A stretch of 36,655 nucleotides of DNA from Leptolyngbyaceae cyanobacterium SM1_4_3 (GTDB lineage: Bacteria > Cyanobacteriota > Cyanobacteriia > Elainellales > Elainellaceae). This document shows positions 14,261-23,012 of this stretch, one piece after another. A program made the translations under genes and the position numbers. The first letter of the stretch is position 1; each line of letters starts with the position of its first letter. Under the pieces are notes generated by a model that had not been told where the DNA came from, searched no databases, and saw only the letters and a list, made by a program, of their open reading frames with translations. The DNA lies in NCBI GenBank assembly GCA_012031415.1, contig JAAUTN010000024.1, forward strand, positions 1-36,655. Reading direction: 5' to 3'.

Positions 14261-15256
14261 TCACTGGCAAAGTCTTGTTTTTGAATCAATTGTCCACGTA
14301 TCGTCTCTAATCCATCCTCTGCGCCCTTCAGCCTCAATCATGAACCACCCGTCATTGCGTAGACCACCAAAACTCGTTACCCTGTAATCGATAGGAATAT
14401 ATTCACCTGGTCTTACTGTGATAAGCTCTTGGCTAAAATTTTCGGGTTCACTTCTGAGCGGAACGAGAGAATTGGTAATCGTTAGAATGCATGTTGAATT
14501 GCGTCTCCTTTCCCTTTCGTCAGCGCGTCTTGTATCTTCTTGTTCAACTGCGAGCCTTGCTTCTTCCTCAGCGCCTTTGCTTGCATCATCTTCGATAGGA
14601 TCAGAGTTAGGCGGGGATGTTACAGTAGCAGGAGGTTCGCTCTCTGGACTTGATGATGCTTGCGGTGAAACAGTAGGCTTAGGTTGTCTAGGTTCTCCAA
14701 CTTCACCACCAACGATCACAGCAAATCTTTGAGCCTTATCTAAAGATATAAAACTTGCAACTTGAACAGATCTTTCTCCTGTTTGCCTAGTTGCTGGGAT
14801 AGCGTCTCTACAAAACTCCTGACGGATCTCATCTAGACTTCTACCATTGATGAATACTGGATACCAGGTGGTGTCAGAATTGGTAGATTGATCTCCACAA
14901 GAATTTTGGGGAAACTGAAATTCACTGGTTTGAGAGTCAGCAGCCCGTTCAGGCTCTGTATCGATCGGGCTTCGGGTAGGTAACGGGTTAGGTACCAATT
15001 CCTCTGGAGACTTTGAGGTGAAAGTCTCAACGACTTTAATCCCAACCTCTCTAGCTCCATAAAGAAAGAGAAAAAGAGGTATCAGGGCAAAAGCAACCTT
15101 TCCCCAATGACCATTTCGAGAATTGTTGTAGATGTACTGAATATAATCTCGTCCAACTTGGATTAAATCTCTACCAGCTTGCCCTACTTGTCCCGAATTG
15201 GGAGAATTTTGAAATTCGATCTCTTGATCCAAACTGCGAGGCGGTTTCTTGCTCAT
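14261..15256 (-). CDS. Membrane protein with GQAGRDL motif and C-terminal SH3 domain
   Basis: A 331-residue protein. Residues 22-40 read GQVGQAGRDLIQVGRDYIQ. A single membrane helix follows (about 51-67). Then comes a long Pro/Ser/Glu-rich linker (to about 235) containing an SPOR-like or beta segment (VQVASFISLDKAQRFAVIVG), a charged stretch (EEEARLAVEQEDTRRADERE), and a C-terminal bacterial SH3-like domain (about 255-331; LVPLRSEPENFSQELITVRP, GWFMIEAEGRRGWI). The SH3 part should lie outside the membrane and may bind cell-wall or peptide ligands. AGGG precedes the ATG. The motif is shared with the gene directly upstream, which suggests that the two proteins interact through it. The function is unknown. 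Confidence 0.62.
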   Translation of the reverse strand: MSKKPPRSLDQEIEFQNSPNSGQVGQAGRDLIQVGRDYIQYIYNNSRNGHWGKVAFALIPLFLFLYGAREVGIKVVETFTSKSPEELVPNPLPTRSPIDTEPERAADSQTSEFQFPQNSCGDQSTNSDTTWYPVFINGRSLDEIRQEFCRDAIPATRQTGERSVQVASFISLDKAQRFAVIVGGEVGEPRQPKPTVSPQASSSPESEPPATVTSPPNSDPIEDDASKGAEEEARLAVEQEDTRRADERERRRNSTCILTITNSLVPLRSEPENFSQELITVRPGEYIPIDYRVTSFGGLRNDGWFMIEAEGRRGWIRDDTWTIDSKTRLCQ

Positions 15257-15279
15257 AAGTTTGCCCTACTTTGATTGAA

Positions 15280-15699
15280 TCAAAATCCGAAAAAATTTTT
15301 CGCTACACCAAGCCAAGGCAAAAGACTTTCAATGATTGGCTGTATCCTATCGAATAGTCCTTTTCCTACACCAACTGCCTCATCAGCATTCTTTAAAACT
15401 TCCGTTGCCCTCTTTAAACTAGCTGCTGCCAAAGATTTTTCAGGCTCTTTACACTGTGCTTCCTCTTTTGCGACCTCTATGAGTCGAACTGCTGAGATCT
15501 TGTGTAGTTCAGAGAAATTAGAACTTTGAATTATTTTCTCAATTTGGGTTAGTCTCGCAATGATGTCAATTGAAGCCAACGTTTCTTCTAGTGATACTTG
15601 GTTCTGGTTCAAGTCTCGCCCCGCTTGACCTATTTGACCTGACACTTGACTGTTGCTGATAGAAATAGATTGGGATCTATAAGGCTTGTTTTCAGACAT
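15280..15699 (-). CDS. Small helical protein with GQAGRDL motif
   Basis: A 139-residue protein. The start at 15699 is chosen because GGGAG lies five bases upstream; a frame five codons longer exists. Residues 20-34 read SGQIGQAGRDLNQNQ, then an amphipathic helical region (about 38-110) rich in Ala, Glu and Lys (ASLKRATEVLKNADEAVG). The end is hydrophobic and aromatic (IIESLLPWLGVAKNFFGF), which could associate with or insert into membrane. Similar small proteins occur widely in cyanobacteria (from memory) without assigned function. It lies 23 bases upstream of the SH3 gene and shares its N-terminal motif, so the two are likely co-transcribed and co-functional. Confidence 0.6.
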   Translation of the reverse strand: MSENKPYRSQSISISNSQVSGQIGQAGRDLNQNQVSLEETLASIDIIARLTQIEKIIQSSNFSELHKISAVRLIEVAKEEAQCKEPEKSLAAASLKRATEVLKNADEAVGVGKGLFDRIQPIIESLLPWLGVAKNFFGF

Positions 15700-15925
15700 T
15701 GAAACTCCCATCATTTAATAGGCAATGCTCTTTTCAGTATGCGAGGCTTATATTATTTCTGGTAGTACCCATGAGGGTACCTTATCTATACTTCAAGCAG
15801 GCAAAAGCCATTTCGTAAACATTCAGTAGATAGAGCCTCTGAACCAGCATTACAGGATAAAGTCTCGCAATTTCTTCCACGCACTAAAATTAGGGAATGC
15901 AATGCATTACAGTCCGGCAAAGTGT
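15700..15925. other. Spacer with short inverted repeat
   Basis: GTACCC-ATGA-GGGTAC at 15765-15780 is a small perfect inverted repeat upstream of the small GQAGRDL gene and could be an operator. No promoter can be assigned with confidence and no gene is seen. Confidence 0.3.
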
Positions 15926-16321
15926 TTATCTGTCCATAATACGCCGTTGTTCGTCAATTAAATTTCGTACTTTCATTAGATTTGGAATAGCGTTAATTTC
16001 GATTTCTACCCCAGCAATCCCAGAAGTGGCAATACCGATCGACCCAACGCCAAACATTCTTTGAAGAAGACCTTGCTTTACCTGAATGTTTCGGACATCA
16101 GAGTGATAGATGATGTTCTCGCGCCTACCCAAAATTCCTTCTTTTTTTATAATCCTTTCATCTGTAATTATAAGTTTTTCTCCTCGGCATCTTAGCCACC
16201 AAATTACAAGAATGATGACTCCTACCCCATAAGCAAAGCATAGAAGAATGCTCAGAATAAATAGAATTGGATTGCCTGCAAACATTGATGGATGCGATTC
16301 ATACAGAACTTGTTCAGACAT
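15926..16321 (-). CDS. PH domain-containing (bPH2/YdbS-like) membrane protein
   Basis: A 131-residue protein. The start is set at the ATG of MSEQVLYESHPSMFAG because GGAG lies six bases before it; a GTG four codons upstream is possible. Two close hydrophobic segments (about 17-43; ILFILSILLCFAYGVGVIIL) form a hairpin or double-pass anchor. The rest fits a bacterial PH domain: LIITDERIIKKEGILGRREN, IIYHSDVRNIQVKQGLLQRM, FGVGSIGIATSG. Such domains are thought to act at the cytoplasmic membrane face. It may belong to the same unit as the GQAGRDL genes, though the 226-base spacer weakens this. Confidence 0.78.
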   Translation of the reverse strand: MSEQVLYESHPSMFAGNPILFILSILLCFAYGVGVIILVIWWLRCRGEKLIITDERIIKKEGILGRRENIIYHSDVRNIQVKQGLLQRMFGVGSIGIATSGIAGVEIEINAIPNLMKVRNLIDEQRRIMDR

Positions 16322-16474
16322 CATGTACTCCACTAGCTTGATATGCAGTTAATTGTCTAACAGTGCCAACTGAATCTCACAATTCTTGTTACAGTGCTTG
16401 AGGTAATGTCTCTTTCTTTCTATACTCTTATCCTAAAGGCTTCTTTTCATGCAGCTCCATATTGAAAGGAGTAT

Positions 16475-16483
16475 GAAACTACT
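16475..16483. repeat. Left target-site duplication of the IS element
   Basis: GAAACTACT directly abuts the left terminal repeat and is repeated at 17626-17634 directly after the right one. Confidence 0.9.
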
Positions 16484-17548
16484 CTAAGTACGGGACAAAA
16501 GTTGTAAGGATTGCATGAAGTCAGACTCATTAGAGGGGGATGGATTGAGTACCAAATGGCGCAAATAATCGAACCCAAAACGAAACAGACTTTTGGCACG
16601 GCGACCATGTTTTTTAATTTCAAGGGGCTGCCATTGATGCAACCATAACCCCGTTCGCATCGCCCAACATAAGGCTAAGGTCAACAAGGCAAACAACTTA
16701 CTCAACCGTTCGGTTTCGGTGAAGTGAGTGGATTCCAGACAGAAGCCCCGCGTTTTGAAAATGCCAAACAAGGTTTCAATCGCCCAGCGTTTGGCGTAAT
16801 CTTGAACCAAATTCTGGGTGCCGACGGGCGCAATCACCACCAGTAACTCCCCATCATCGAGTCGCACGGCTTCCACCGCAACCCGGTAGCCCCAGACGCG
16901 GCAAGTACCTGACAATTGCTGGGATTGACCCGGTTGCAGATGGGCAAAGACGACTCGTGCAGCCAGCACTTTGCCATCGTGTTCAATCTGGTCACTACCC
17001 CGAATTCTTAAGCGAAAAGCAAGGGCAGGTTCGAGCAGGAGATAGCGCACCCAAGCTTGTCCAATAAACTCCCGATCCGCACATAAGTAGTTGACAACCG
17101 CTGTGGAAAACCGTTGGGTAAACGTCTCCATGAACCGCATCCGCTCGTCGCTGTTGGAATTCCCCTGTTTGTCCAATAACCACCACAGCACCGGGAAGGC
17201 AACCCCTTCGTGCACAATGCCTAAGGTCAGAATGTTGTACCACTGACTGCCAAACTTCCAGGTCGTGCGATCCAGGCTCAACACCCACTCTCCCTCAATC
17301 CCCATCCAACTTACGACCAGGGTAGCCAGTTGGGCATAATCCAGTTCAAACTCCCGAAAAAAGCGCTGTAACCGCTTGTAACTCGATTCGGGCAACGCCC
17401 TGCCACTAAAGCCTAAACACAGTTCACTCAAGTTGACCGTTTTGACTTTCAGCAGCGCTAACAGGAACAATGCCAGAAATGAAATCCTGGCTCCATGCCA
17501 GTTCAATTGACCTTGGAGGACTCGCTTTAATTCGCTATATTGGCTCAT
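16484..17548 (-). CDS. IS4-family DDE transposase
   Basis: A 354-residue protein starting MSQYSELKRVLQGQLNWHG (ATG at 17548; a TTG four codons upstream is also open). The DDE residues are visible: Asp in WVLSLDRTTWKF, Asp in YLCADREFIG, and Glu in the IS4 signature YAKRWAIETLFGIFKTRG, which has the Y-(2)-R-(3)-E-(6)-K spacing. The frame is complete, so cut-and-paste transposition should be possible. The stop codon TAG is formed by the first bases of the terminal inverted repeat. Confidence 0.93.
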   Translation of the reverse strand: MSQYSELKRVLQGQLNWHGARISFLALFLLALLKVKTVNLSELCLGFSGRALPESSYKRLQRFFREFELDYAQLATLVVSWMGIEGEWVLSLDRTTWKFGSQWYNILTLGIVHEGVAFPVLWWLLDKQGNSNSDERMRFMETFTQRFSTAVVNYLCADREFIGQAWVRYLLLEPALAFRLRIRGSDQIEHDGKVLAARVVFAHLQPGQSQQLSGTCRVWGYRVAVEAVRLDDGELLVVIAPVGTQNLVQDYAKRWAIETLFGIFKTRGFCLESTHFTETERLSKLFALLTLALCWAMRTGLWLHQWQPLEIKKHGRRAKSLFRFGFDYLRHLVLNPSPSNESDFMQSLQLLSRT

Positions 17549-17625
17549 AGGGTTTCTCAAGAGTGTGGTAATTCTGATGAAACCCTACCCTCTTCATCTT
17601 TTCAAGCTTTTTGTCCTGTACTTAG
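16484..17625. mobile_element. Complete IS4-family insertion sequence, 1142 bp
   Basis: The left end CTAAGTACGGGACAAAA (16484-16500) and the complement of 17609-17625 (CTAAGTACAGGACAAAA) match at 16 of 17 positions. A 9-bp duplication GAAACTACT flanks both sides. One minus-strand transposase gene fills the element and its stop codon lies within the left terminal repeat. Perfect duplications and an intact gene imply a recent, possibly still mobile, insertion. Confidence 0.92.
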
Positions 17626-17634
17626 GAAACTACT
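17626..17634. repeat. Right target-site duplication of the IS element
   Basis: GAAACTACT follows the right terminal repeat. Its last two bases form part of the subtilase stop codon (complement of 17633-17635). Confidence 0.9.
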
Positions 17635-20600
17635 ATGCATTTGGATCAAAACCTACAGTAAATTCGATTCCTCCCGAATCGTCATCACCGCCACCTCTAG
17701 AACCAATCCTTTGTCCTGCTATTCCAGTTGCATCACCACTAATTGCACCTGTAATAAAGTTATAGAACAGATTGAGATCTGTGTTTCCACCAAGCGGGTC
17801 GATGTCAATTAAGTCATCTCCAAATGCTAGACCTCCATCATTATCATACACACGAATCGTGATAGGCACTATATCCTGAGCAATTGCCTGACTAAGTTTC
17901 CAGTTTGGAGCAATATCATCTCCGCTTTGCTGAGGACTTCTAAGCCAGAAACTTTCAACATCAGGAGGATTCTCAGAGAATGAAACTAATGTGTAAAAAT
18001 CAGAATCATCCCTAGCAGGAAAAATATCATTGTCAAAATCACCTGTGAGGCGATTGATTGTGACAGTTAGCTTTCCCTGGAGCCGATCGGAGACAATATT
18101 ATTATTTTCATTTGTTTCACCGACTGCGTTGAGTCCATCAACGATCATTCCAATGTACGCATTTCCACTCTGAAAACTGTTCCAAATAGGGTCACTTGCG
18201 GCTGGCAGCGTCAACCGCTGTGGTATCAGTCCAGTGTTACTGTTACTGGGTAGACGGTTTATGTTGTAGCTACCCAAAAAGTAATCATTTTGAGTAATAT
18301 CAGGATTTTCGGACAGGTAGAAGTTAACGTCGAAAGGATATGAGTTGTCTAGTTCAGTGTTTTGGATTTGAAAATTTACGTCGAGAGTATCGCCTGCGCT
18401 GAATGTCTGCTGTACAACATCAAAGCTCGACGCTGATAAATCAATTTGGCGATCACTTGGTGGTCTGAGGTCTAAGATTGCATTAGCCAGAGCCAACATA
18501 TTCGCTCGACGAAACTGAAGTCCAGTATTTGTTACGTTATCATTCTCATCATCACCATCATTGATGACATCACCCGTACTGACAAGAAGTTGTCGAAATT
18601 CAGCAGGGGTTAATCGTCGATTGAGAAATTGCTGTGCTAACTGCTGTGCAAGGACAGTCATTCCTGCAATGTGCGGAGCGGCCATACTTGTGCCAGATTT
18701 TCTGCTTAAGAAATTAGGATTGAAAGTACCATCAGCTTGCTGAACGTTACTCTCGCGCCCTGCTCCAGTGATTCTTGAACCTGGTGCAAAAACTGTTGTA
18801 AGTACATCGTCTCGCTGCGAGAAGCTAGTGATTCGATCAGCAGCAGTAGTGTAAGCTGCATTAGCAGTATCATCCCTTAGCGTTTCCCTAACACCATCTC
18901 CATCTAGATCATCAAATGTTCCATAGACTCCTACGTTTGCATCAAAAACAGCACCAACAGATAGGGAATTTCGATCGGCAGACGGATAAGATACCCCTTG
19001 AGAACTGTCAAGTTCAAAGAAGTTATTTCCTGATGCAGAGACAACAGTGACCCCTCTGGCTGTCAACGCTGCTAACTCATCATTAATTCCGATTTCATTA
19101 GAAAGGGTTTGAGGAGTTGTGTAGTTTTCTCTATTACCTAACGACATATTGATACTTGCGATGTTGAATGTCTCTGCATTTGTCACAACCCATTGCAGAG
19201 CTTGCTCAAGATCACCCCAATTAAAAGTATCAGAGTCATCTCGAAATACTTTTAGACTAATAATGTTTGCCCCTGGAGCTACGCCTGAGTAATTAGTAAT
19301 ACTTCCAGTTGCCGGATCAGTGAAACTTCCACCCCCAGCAGCAATACTAGCTACATTAGTGCCGTGCCCATTAATATCTGTAGCATTTGCATCATGATTA
19401 GCATAGTCGAAATTGAAGACAATTCGATCAGAAATATTAATACCGTCCCTGTTTCTAGCAGGTCCAAAGAATGGATGGTTGAGGTTTATGCCTGTGTCAA
19501 GCACTACCGTAGAGAATCCTCTACCATCAATTCCAGCAAATCGAGGATTGCTACCAATACTGGAATTGCCACTGCGGAAATCTGTAACTCTAATTAGCGG
19601 TAGCGATTGATCTGTGAACAAAACTCCCTCTTCATCTGAACCTGTTGTGGTGATGCCTTCAAGTTGAGGAGCAACTGATAGATTGAGGTTGAAAAATGTA
19701 CTCTTACTATCAGATGAGAATACTCGGATTCGATAAGCTCCTGCATCTAATACGCTCGTAAGCAATTCTGCTCTTCTACCGGTATTGCTAGAACGTTGAA
19801 CGACGTTGCCATTGAGGTCAAGTAACTCCAGATTCGCATCAGCGCTGAGACCATCTAGTGAGGCTGAAAAATTATTAGCTGTACCAACGCTGAAGGAGTA
19901 AAAGTCATCAGTATCTGTATTACCTACCCGACCACGATAAGTTTTCCCATTTGTAGAAATCGTGACTGGACGAGATGTATCTGAGCTATTACCAGCACTA
20001 TCTAAGTAGTCAAAGTTTACAGAGAGATCTAGTTGATAACTCGTGTGATCCCAGCCAAGTACCTTCACATAATACTTGCCTGCCTCTAAAATTGTTCTCA
20101 TTGTCTCACTCTTTTTGCCGAAGCGACGTGAGGACATCATTACTTGCCCTGAACTATCTAGTAGGGCAACATCAGCATTACGTCTTAGCCCTTTCAGTCG
20201 AAGGTCGAAGCTACTTTGTGCATCTAAGTCAAAACGGTATAAGTCAGCTCGATCGCTCTCTCCAATAGAATTTCTTATCGTTCTGGTATCAGCACCGAGC
20301 TTGATGGGTTGTGCTGTCCTGCGTGTGCCTCCAGGATCTTTCGTCATGCTCAATTGATAGGCTGTGTTGCTAGCGCGTCCAATTACTTTGACGTAGTACG
20401 TTCCGGCATCTAGAACCCGTCGAATTGCATGGTCTTTTCCACTTGAAAAACGAGATGGTTCAACTAATTGTCCGGAGCGGTTGAGCAATTCAACATCAAC
20501 ACTATTTCTCCTACCCCTCAAGTAAAGGTTGAAACTACTACTTCTCGCCAAATTGAAACGGTAGAGGTCAAAGCGATCGCCATCTCCAACAGAGTTTTTG

Positions 20601-20692
20601 AAGACTTGAACAGCATTAGTAAGTCTGACTGGTCTAGCACGTTTGAGGCTATTACCAGGGTCATTTATCAGGTTGAGGGTGTTCGAGACCAT
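17633..20692 (-). CDS. Large subtilisin-like (S8) protease with PPC-type repeats
   Basis: A 1019-residue protein. Three pre-peptidase C-terminal-type beta domains come first (about 18-118, 125-228, 238-342; each ends with a Gly-x-Tyr-x-Val-x-Val type strand such as AGTYYVKVIG). The S8 domain follows (about 385-740) with Asp399 in VVLDTGIN, His443 in INGHGTNVAS, Asn556 in ASGNN and Ser669 in SGTSMAAPHIAG. Then comes a CARDB-like domain (about 748-870) and an Asp-rich tail. No Sec signal is visible; Asp/Gly-rich tails in cyanobacteria often go with type I secretion, which is inference. AAGGAG lies seven bases before the ATG. The stop codon abuts the IS element. Confidence 0.9.
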   Translation of the reverse strand: MVSNTLNLINDPGNSLKRARPVRLTNAVQVFKNSVGDGDRFDLYRFNLARSSSFNLYLRGRRNSVDVELLNRSGQLVEPSRFSSGKDHAIRRVLDAGTYYVKVIGRASNTAYQLSMTKDPGGTRRTAQPIKLGADTRTIRNSIGESDRADLYRFDLDAQSSFDLRLKGLRRNADVALLDSSGQVMMSSRRFGKKSETMRTILEAGKYYVKVLGWDHTSYQLDLSVNFDYLDSAGNSSDTSRPVTISTNGKTYRGRVGNTDTDDFYSFSVGTANNFSASLDGLSADANLELLDLNGNVVQRSSNTGRRAELLTSVLDAGAYRIRVFSSDSKSTFFNLNLSVAPQLEGITTTGSDEEGVLFTDQSLPLIRVTDFRSGNSSIGSNPRFAGIDGRGFSTVVLDTGINLNHPFFGPARNRDGINISDRIVFNFDYANHDANATDINGHGTNVASIAAGGGSFTDPATGSITNYSGVAPGANIISLKVFRDDSDTFNWGDLEQALQWVVTNAETFNIASINMSLGNRENYTTPQTLSNEIGINDELAALTARGVTVVSASGNNFFELDSSQGVSYPSADRNSLSVGAVFDANVGVYGTFDDLDGDGVRETLRDDTANAAYTTAADRITSFSQRDDVLTTVFAPGSRITGAGRESNVQQADGTFNPNFLSRKSGTSMAAPHIAGMTVLAQQLAQQFLNRRLTPAEFRQLLVSTGDVINDGDDENDNVTNTGLQFRRANMLALANAILDLRPPSDRQIDLSASSFDVVQQTFSAGDTLDVNFQIQNTELDNSYPFDVNFYLSENPDITQNDYFLGSYNINRLPSNSNTGLIPQRLTLPAASDPIWNSFQSGNAYIGMIVDGLNAVGETNENNNIVSDRLQGKLTVTINRLTGDFDNDIFPARDDSDFYTLVSFSENPPDVESFWLRSPQQSGDDIAPNWKLSQAIAQDIVPITIRVYDNDGGLAFGDDLIDIDPLGGNTDLNLFYNFITGAISGDATGIAGQRIGSRGGGDDDSGGIEFTVGFDPNA

Positions 20693-21409
20693 ACAGACTC
20701 CTTTAGAATGATCAAACGCTCAGGTTCACTTTTTGGTGTAGAAGAAACTTTAAGATCAATAGCGGGAATAGGTAGAGGAAAACTTAAGAGCGCTTTACAC
20801 GCTTTAGGAGAGCCTTAATTGAGTTTCGCTTCTTTAATTTGCAAAGCTCCTTGTTTGATCTGTAGATTAATTATTGTCAGCGTTGCGCCTTGAAAGTTTG
20901 CAGTTTCACAGTTGTAATCTAGCTCCGTTACTCCTATGGCGCACCAACTACGTCAATACATCTCCCCGATAGCGAATCATTAAAAAAGCTTCCGCTGGAG
21001 TTTTGTGCATCGCTTGGTTTCTTATCGAGAAGTCAAAACGAAAAGAAGCAATAATTAAACTGGACAATACTTTAGTAGCAAACTTCACAGGAGAATGCCT
21101 TAACATCTAGTTGACACTAAGGCTTGCAGACAGTTCGCTTGGCAATGATATACTTCTCGAATTGCTTCTAGTCCTGAATGTATTGTCTTTACTTGAAGAT
21201 GTCATGGCGAGAAAGTTGGAAGAAAGCTATGAACTTCCAGTAACCTTCGTATCATTTTGATGACAAAATTTTATCCCAAACCAAATCTATGGATATCAGA
21301 GAAGCGTTGAACATTGCGAACGCTGCGATCGCTCATCACAGAAGCAAGTGTCTCAATAATCTTGTAGGTGTCGCATAGCATAGCAAAAGCTTGGTTTGAC
21401 TAGATTGAA
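20693..21409. other. Gene-free stretch upstream of the subtilase
   Basis: About 700 bases with no coding region that I can support. The part next to 20692 should hold the subtilase promoter. One HIP1 site is at about 21325. A plus-strand open frame reaching 20818 is mainly the antisense of the protease N-terminus and is not called. No repeat or RNA gene was recognised. Confidence 0.4.
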
Positions 21410-21736
21410 CTACTGCCTTACTCCAGAAATCATACCTGTTCGACGAGCGGCAGAAGGAACACCATCTTTGAGCCAGCAAATCGGACTTTGGTTATTGAGA
21501 TCAGGAGGTTGATAGCCGGGAGAAACATAGGTGAAAGCTTGACACTGGCTGTCTCTTTGACAAGCGTTCAAACACTCTTCCATACTATTTACAGTAAAAC
21601 GGTTGTAGTCCATGCCCGCTCGGTCTGTTCTAAACTCAATTACAAAGCTTGGGTTGGCTGTAGCAAGTAAAGAAAAACTCAAAATTGCCATACAAGCTGT
21701 TCCAAAAAGTACAGTGTGGAGGATGTTGAATTTCAT
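21410..21736 (-). CDS. Secreted PAN/Apple-domain protein
   Basis: A 108-residue protein with a Sec signal peptide (MKFNILHTVLFGTACMAILS, then FSLLATA; cleavage near residue 27). The mature part is a single PAN domain: FRTDRAGMDYNRFTVNSMEE, CLNACQRDSQCQAFTYVSPG, ending ICWLKDGVPSAARRTGMISG. The Cys spacing C-x3-C-x5-C and the late Cys fit PAN. PAN domains bind proteins or sugars; location is periplasm or outside. It is a single-domain form with no clear operon partner. Confidence 0.82.
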   Translation of the reverse strand: MKFNILHTVLFGTACMAILSFSLLATANPSFVIEFRTDRAGMDYNRFTVNSMEECLNACQRDSQCQAFTYVSPGYQPPDLNNQSPICWLKDGVPSAARRTGMISGVRQ

Positions 21737-22051
21737 TTTGTAGATTTGGCTGATGGATTTTGACAGCAGAACAATGACATGGTTTAGCTTTGCAGCAACT
21801 TTCTAAATTCTGTGCTTTGGCAACTAGTTGCGTCTGCTACGATCTTTTGAAAATTCATCAAATCTTGCGATCAAATATTTTTAATCTCCCTACCTTTGCT
21901 AGAAAACTGTAAAGATGCAGACTTCATTGCTCCAGGAAGTTGCAACTCGAAAGCTTTATTCTTTCTTAAGCTGGTTTGTAGTGCCAAAGGCATCCGACTT
22001 TACCCGTATTACTTAAAATCACGTGTATACAAAGTTGTAGGCGAAACTTTT
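21737..22051. other. Spacer between divergent PAN and AraC genes
   Basis: This stretch must hold promoters for both directions. An open frame continues upstream of 22052 to 21896, but the extra part has no family resemblance and is not counted. No repeat was recognised. Confidence 0.35.
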
Positions 22052-22954
22052 ATGCAACAGGGCGATCGCTTGTCCGTTGATTTCCAACAAGAAGGAGCTT
22101 CCAGTCAGCTTCTTCCCCGCCCAGCTTTACTAACCAGTCACAATTCAGGCTGGAACGGTCTTTTTGTAGAGGAGCATTTTCAGCCTGCTACTGATACTGG
22201 CACACATACTTTGTTTACGCACAGTGTTGCTCTTGCGCTAAATTCATTTTGTTGTGAGCGATGGCTCGATGCTTCCTTCTACAGAGAGTCCTTGCATAAA
22301 GGTACTGTTGCAATCATTCCTACTGACATCGAGCATCGTTGTGCAACCAGCATCAGTCATAGCCTAGCCTTTATGATCCTGTCACTCACTCCTGTTTTTT
22401 TCAATCAGTTTGCTCAGGAGTGGGTTAACTCAGACACTACTCAACTTCTTCCTTATTCTGCCATTTCAGTAGACCCACTCATTCTAGGCATTGGGTTAGC
22501 ACTCAAGACCGAAATAGAGTCTGAATATTTGGGGGGAAAGCTATATGGCGAATCCCTTGCAAATGCACTTGCCATACATCTTTTGCGGCATTACTGCAAT
22601 CATGTCCCTAAAGTAACGACCTATTCTGGCGGATTGTCCAAACTCAAGTTGAAACTTGCCCTTGACTATATTCACACCAACCTATTGGATGAGGCTTTAA
22701 GTTTGGAAGCGATCGCTACTGAAGCTAAGATGAGCCAATATTATTTCTGCACTCTGTTCAAGCAATCAGTAGGAATTTCGCCCTGGAAATATGTTATTCA
22801 GCAACGAGTAGAGCGGGCAAAGGAGTTATTAAAAATCAGCGAGTTATCAATTTCAGAAGTTGCACTGTTATGCGGATTTGCTAATCAGACTCATCTTAAT
22901 AAGCATTTTCAGAAACTTGTGGGAGTAACTCCAAGAGCTTATCGATGTCAGTAG
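22052..22954 (+). CDS. AraC-family transcriptional regulator (copy 1)
   Basis: A 300-residue protein. The start at 22052 (MQQGDRLSVDFQQEGASSQL) is chosen because it aligns with the start of the adjacent paralogue, although the ribosome site is weak. The N-terminal half is a sensor domain (about 1-190). The C-terminal 100 residues carry two AraC helix-turn-helix motifs: ALSLEAIATEAKMSQYYFCT, and LSISEVALLCGFANQTHLNK followed by HFQKLVGVTPRAYR. It is a tandem paralogue of the next gene, 58 bases away. The ligand and targets are unknown; genes of this type often regulate iron or stress responses, but nothing here shows that. Confidence 0.85.
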   Translation: MQQGDRLSVDFQQEGASSQLLPRPALLTSHNSGWNGLFVEEHFQPATDTGTHTLFTHSVALALNSFCCERWLDASFYRESLHKGTVAIIPTDIEHRCATSISHSLAFMILSLTPVFFNQFAQEWVNSDTTQLLPYSAISVDPLILGIGLALKTEIESEYLGGKLYGESLANALAIHLLRHYCNHVPKVTTYSGGLSKLKLKLALDYIHTNLLDEALSLEAIATEAKMSQYYFCTLFKQSVGISPWKYVIQQRVERAKELLKISELSISEVALLCGFANQTHLNKHFQKLVGVTPRAYRCQ

Positions 22955-23012
22955 GACATCGACGTTTAACTAGGTTTGCTGATGAAATAGTAAATCCTTC
23001 AAGGAGAGATGA

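Noticed and set aside
20468..20818. 116-codon plus-strand open frame
   Set aside because: Most of it is the antisense of the subtilase N-terminus, with no start context or family signal.
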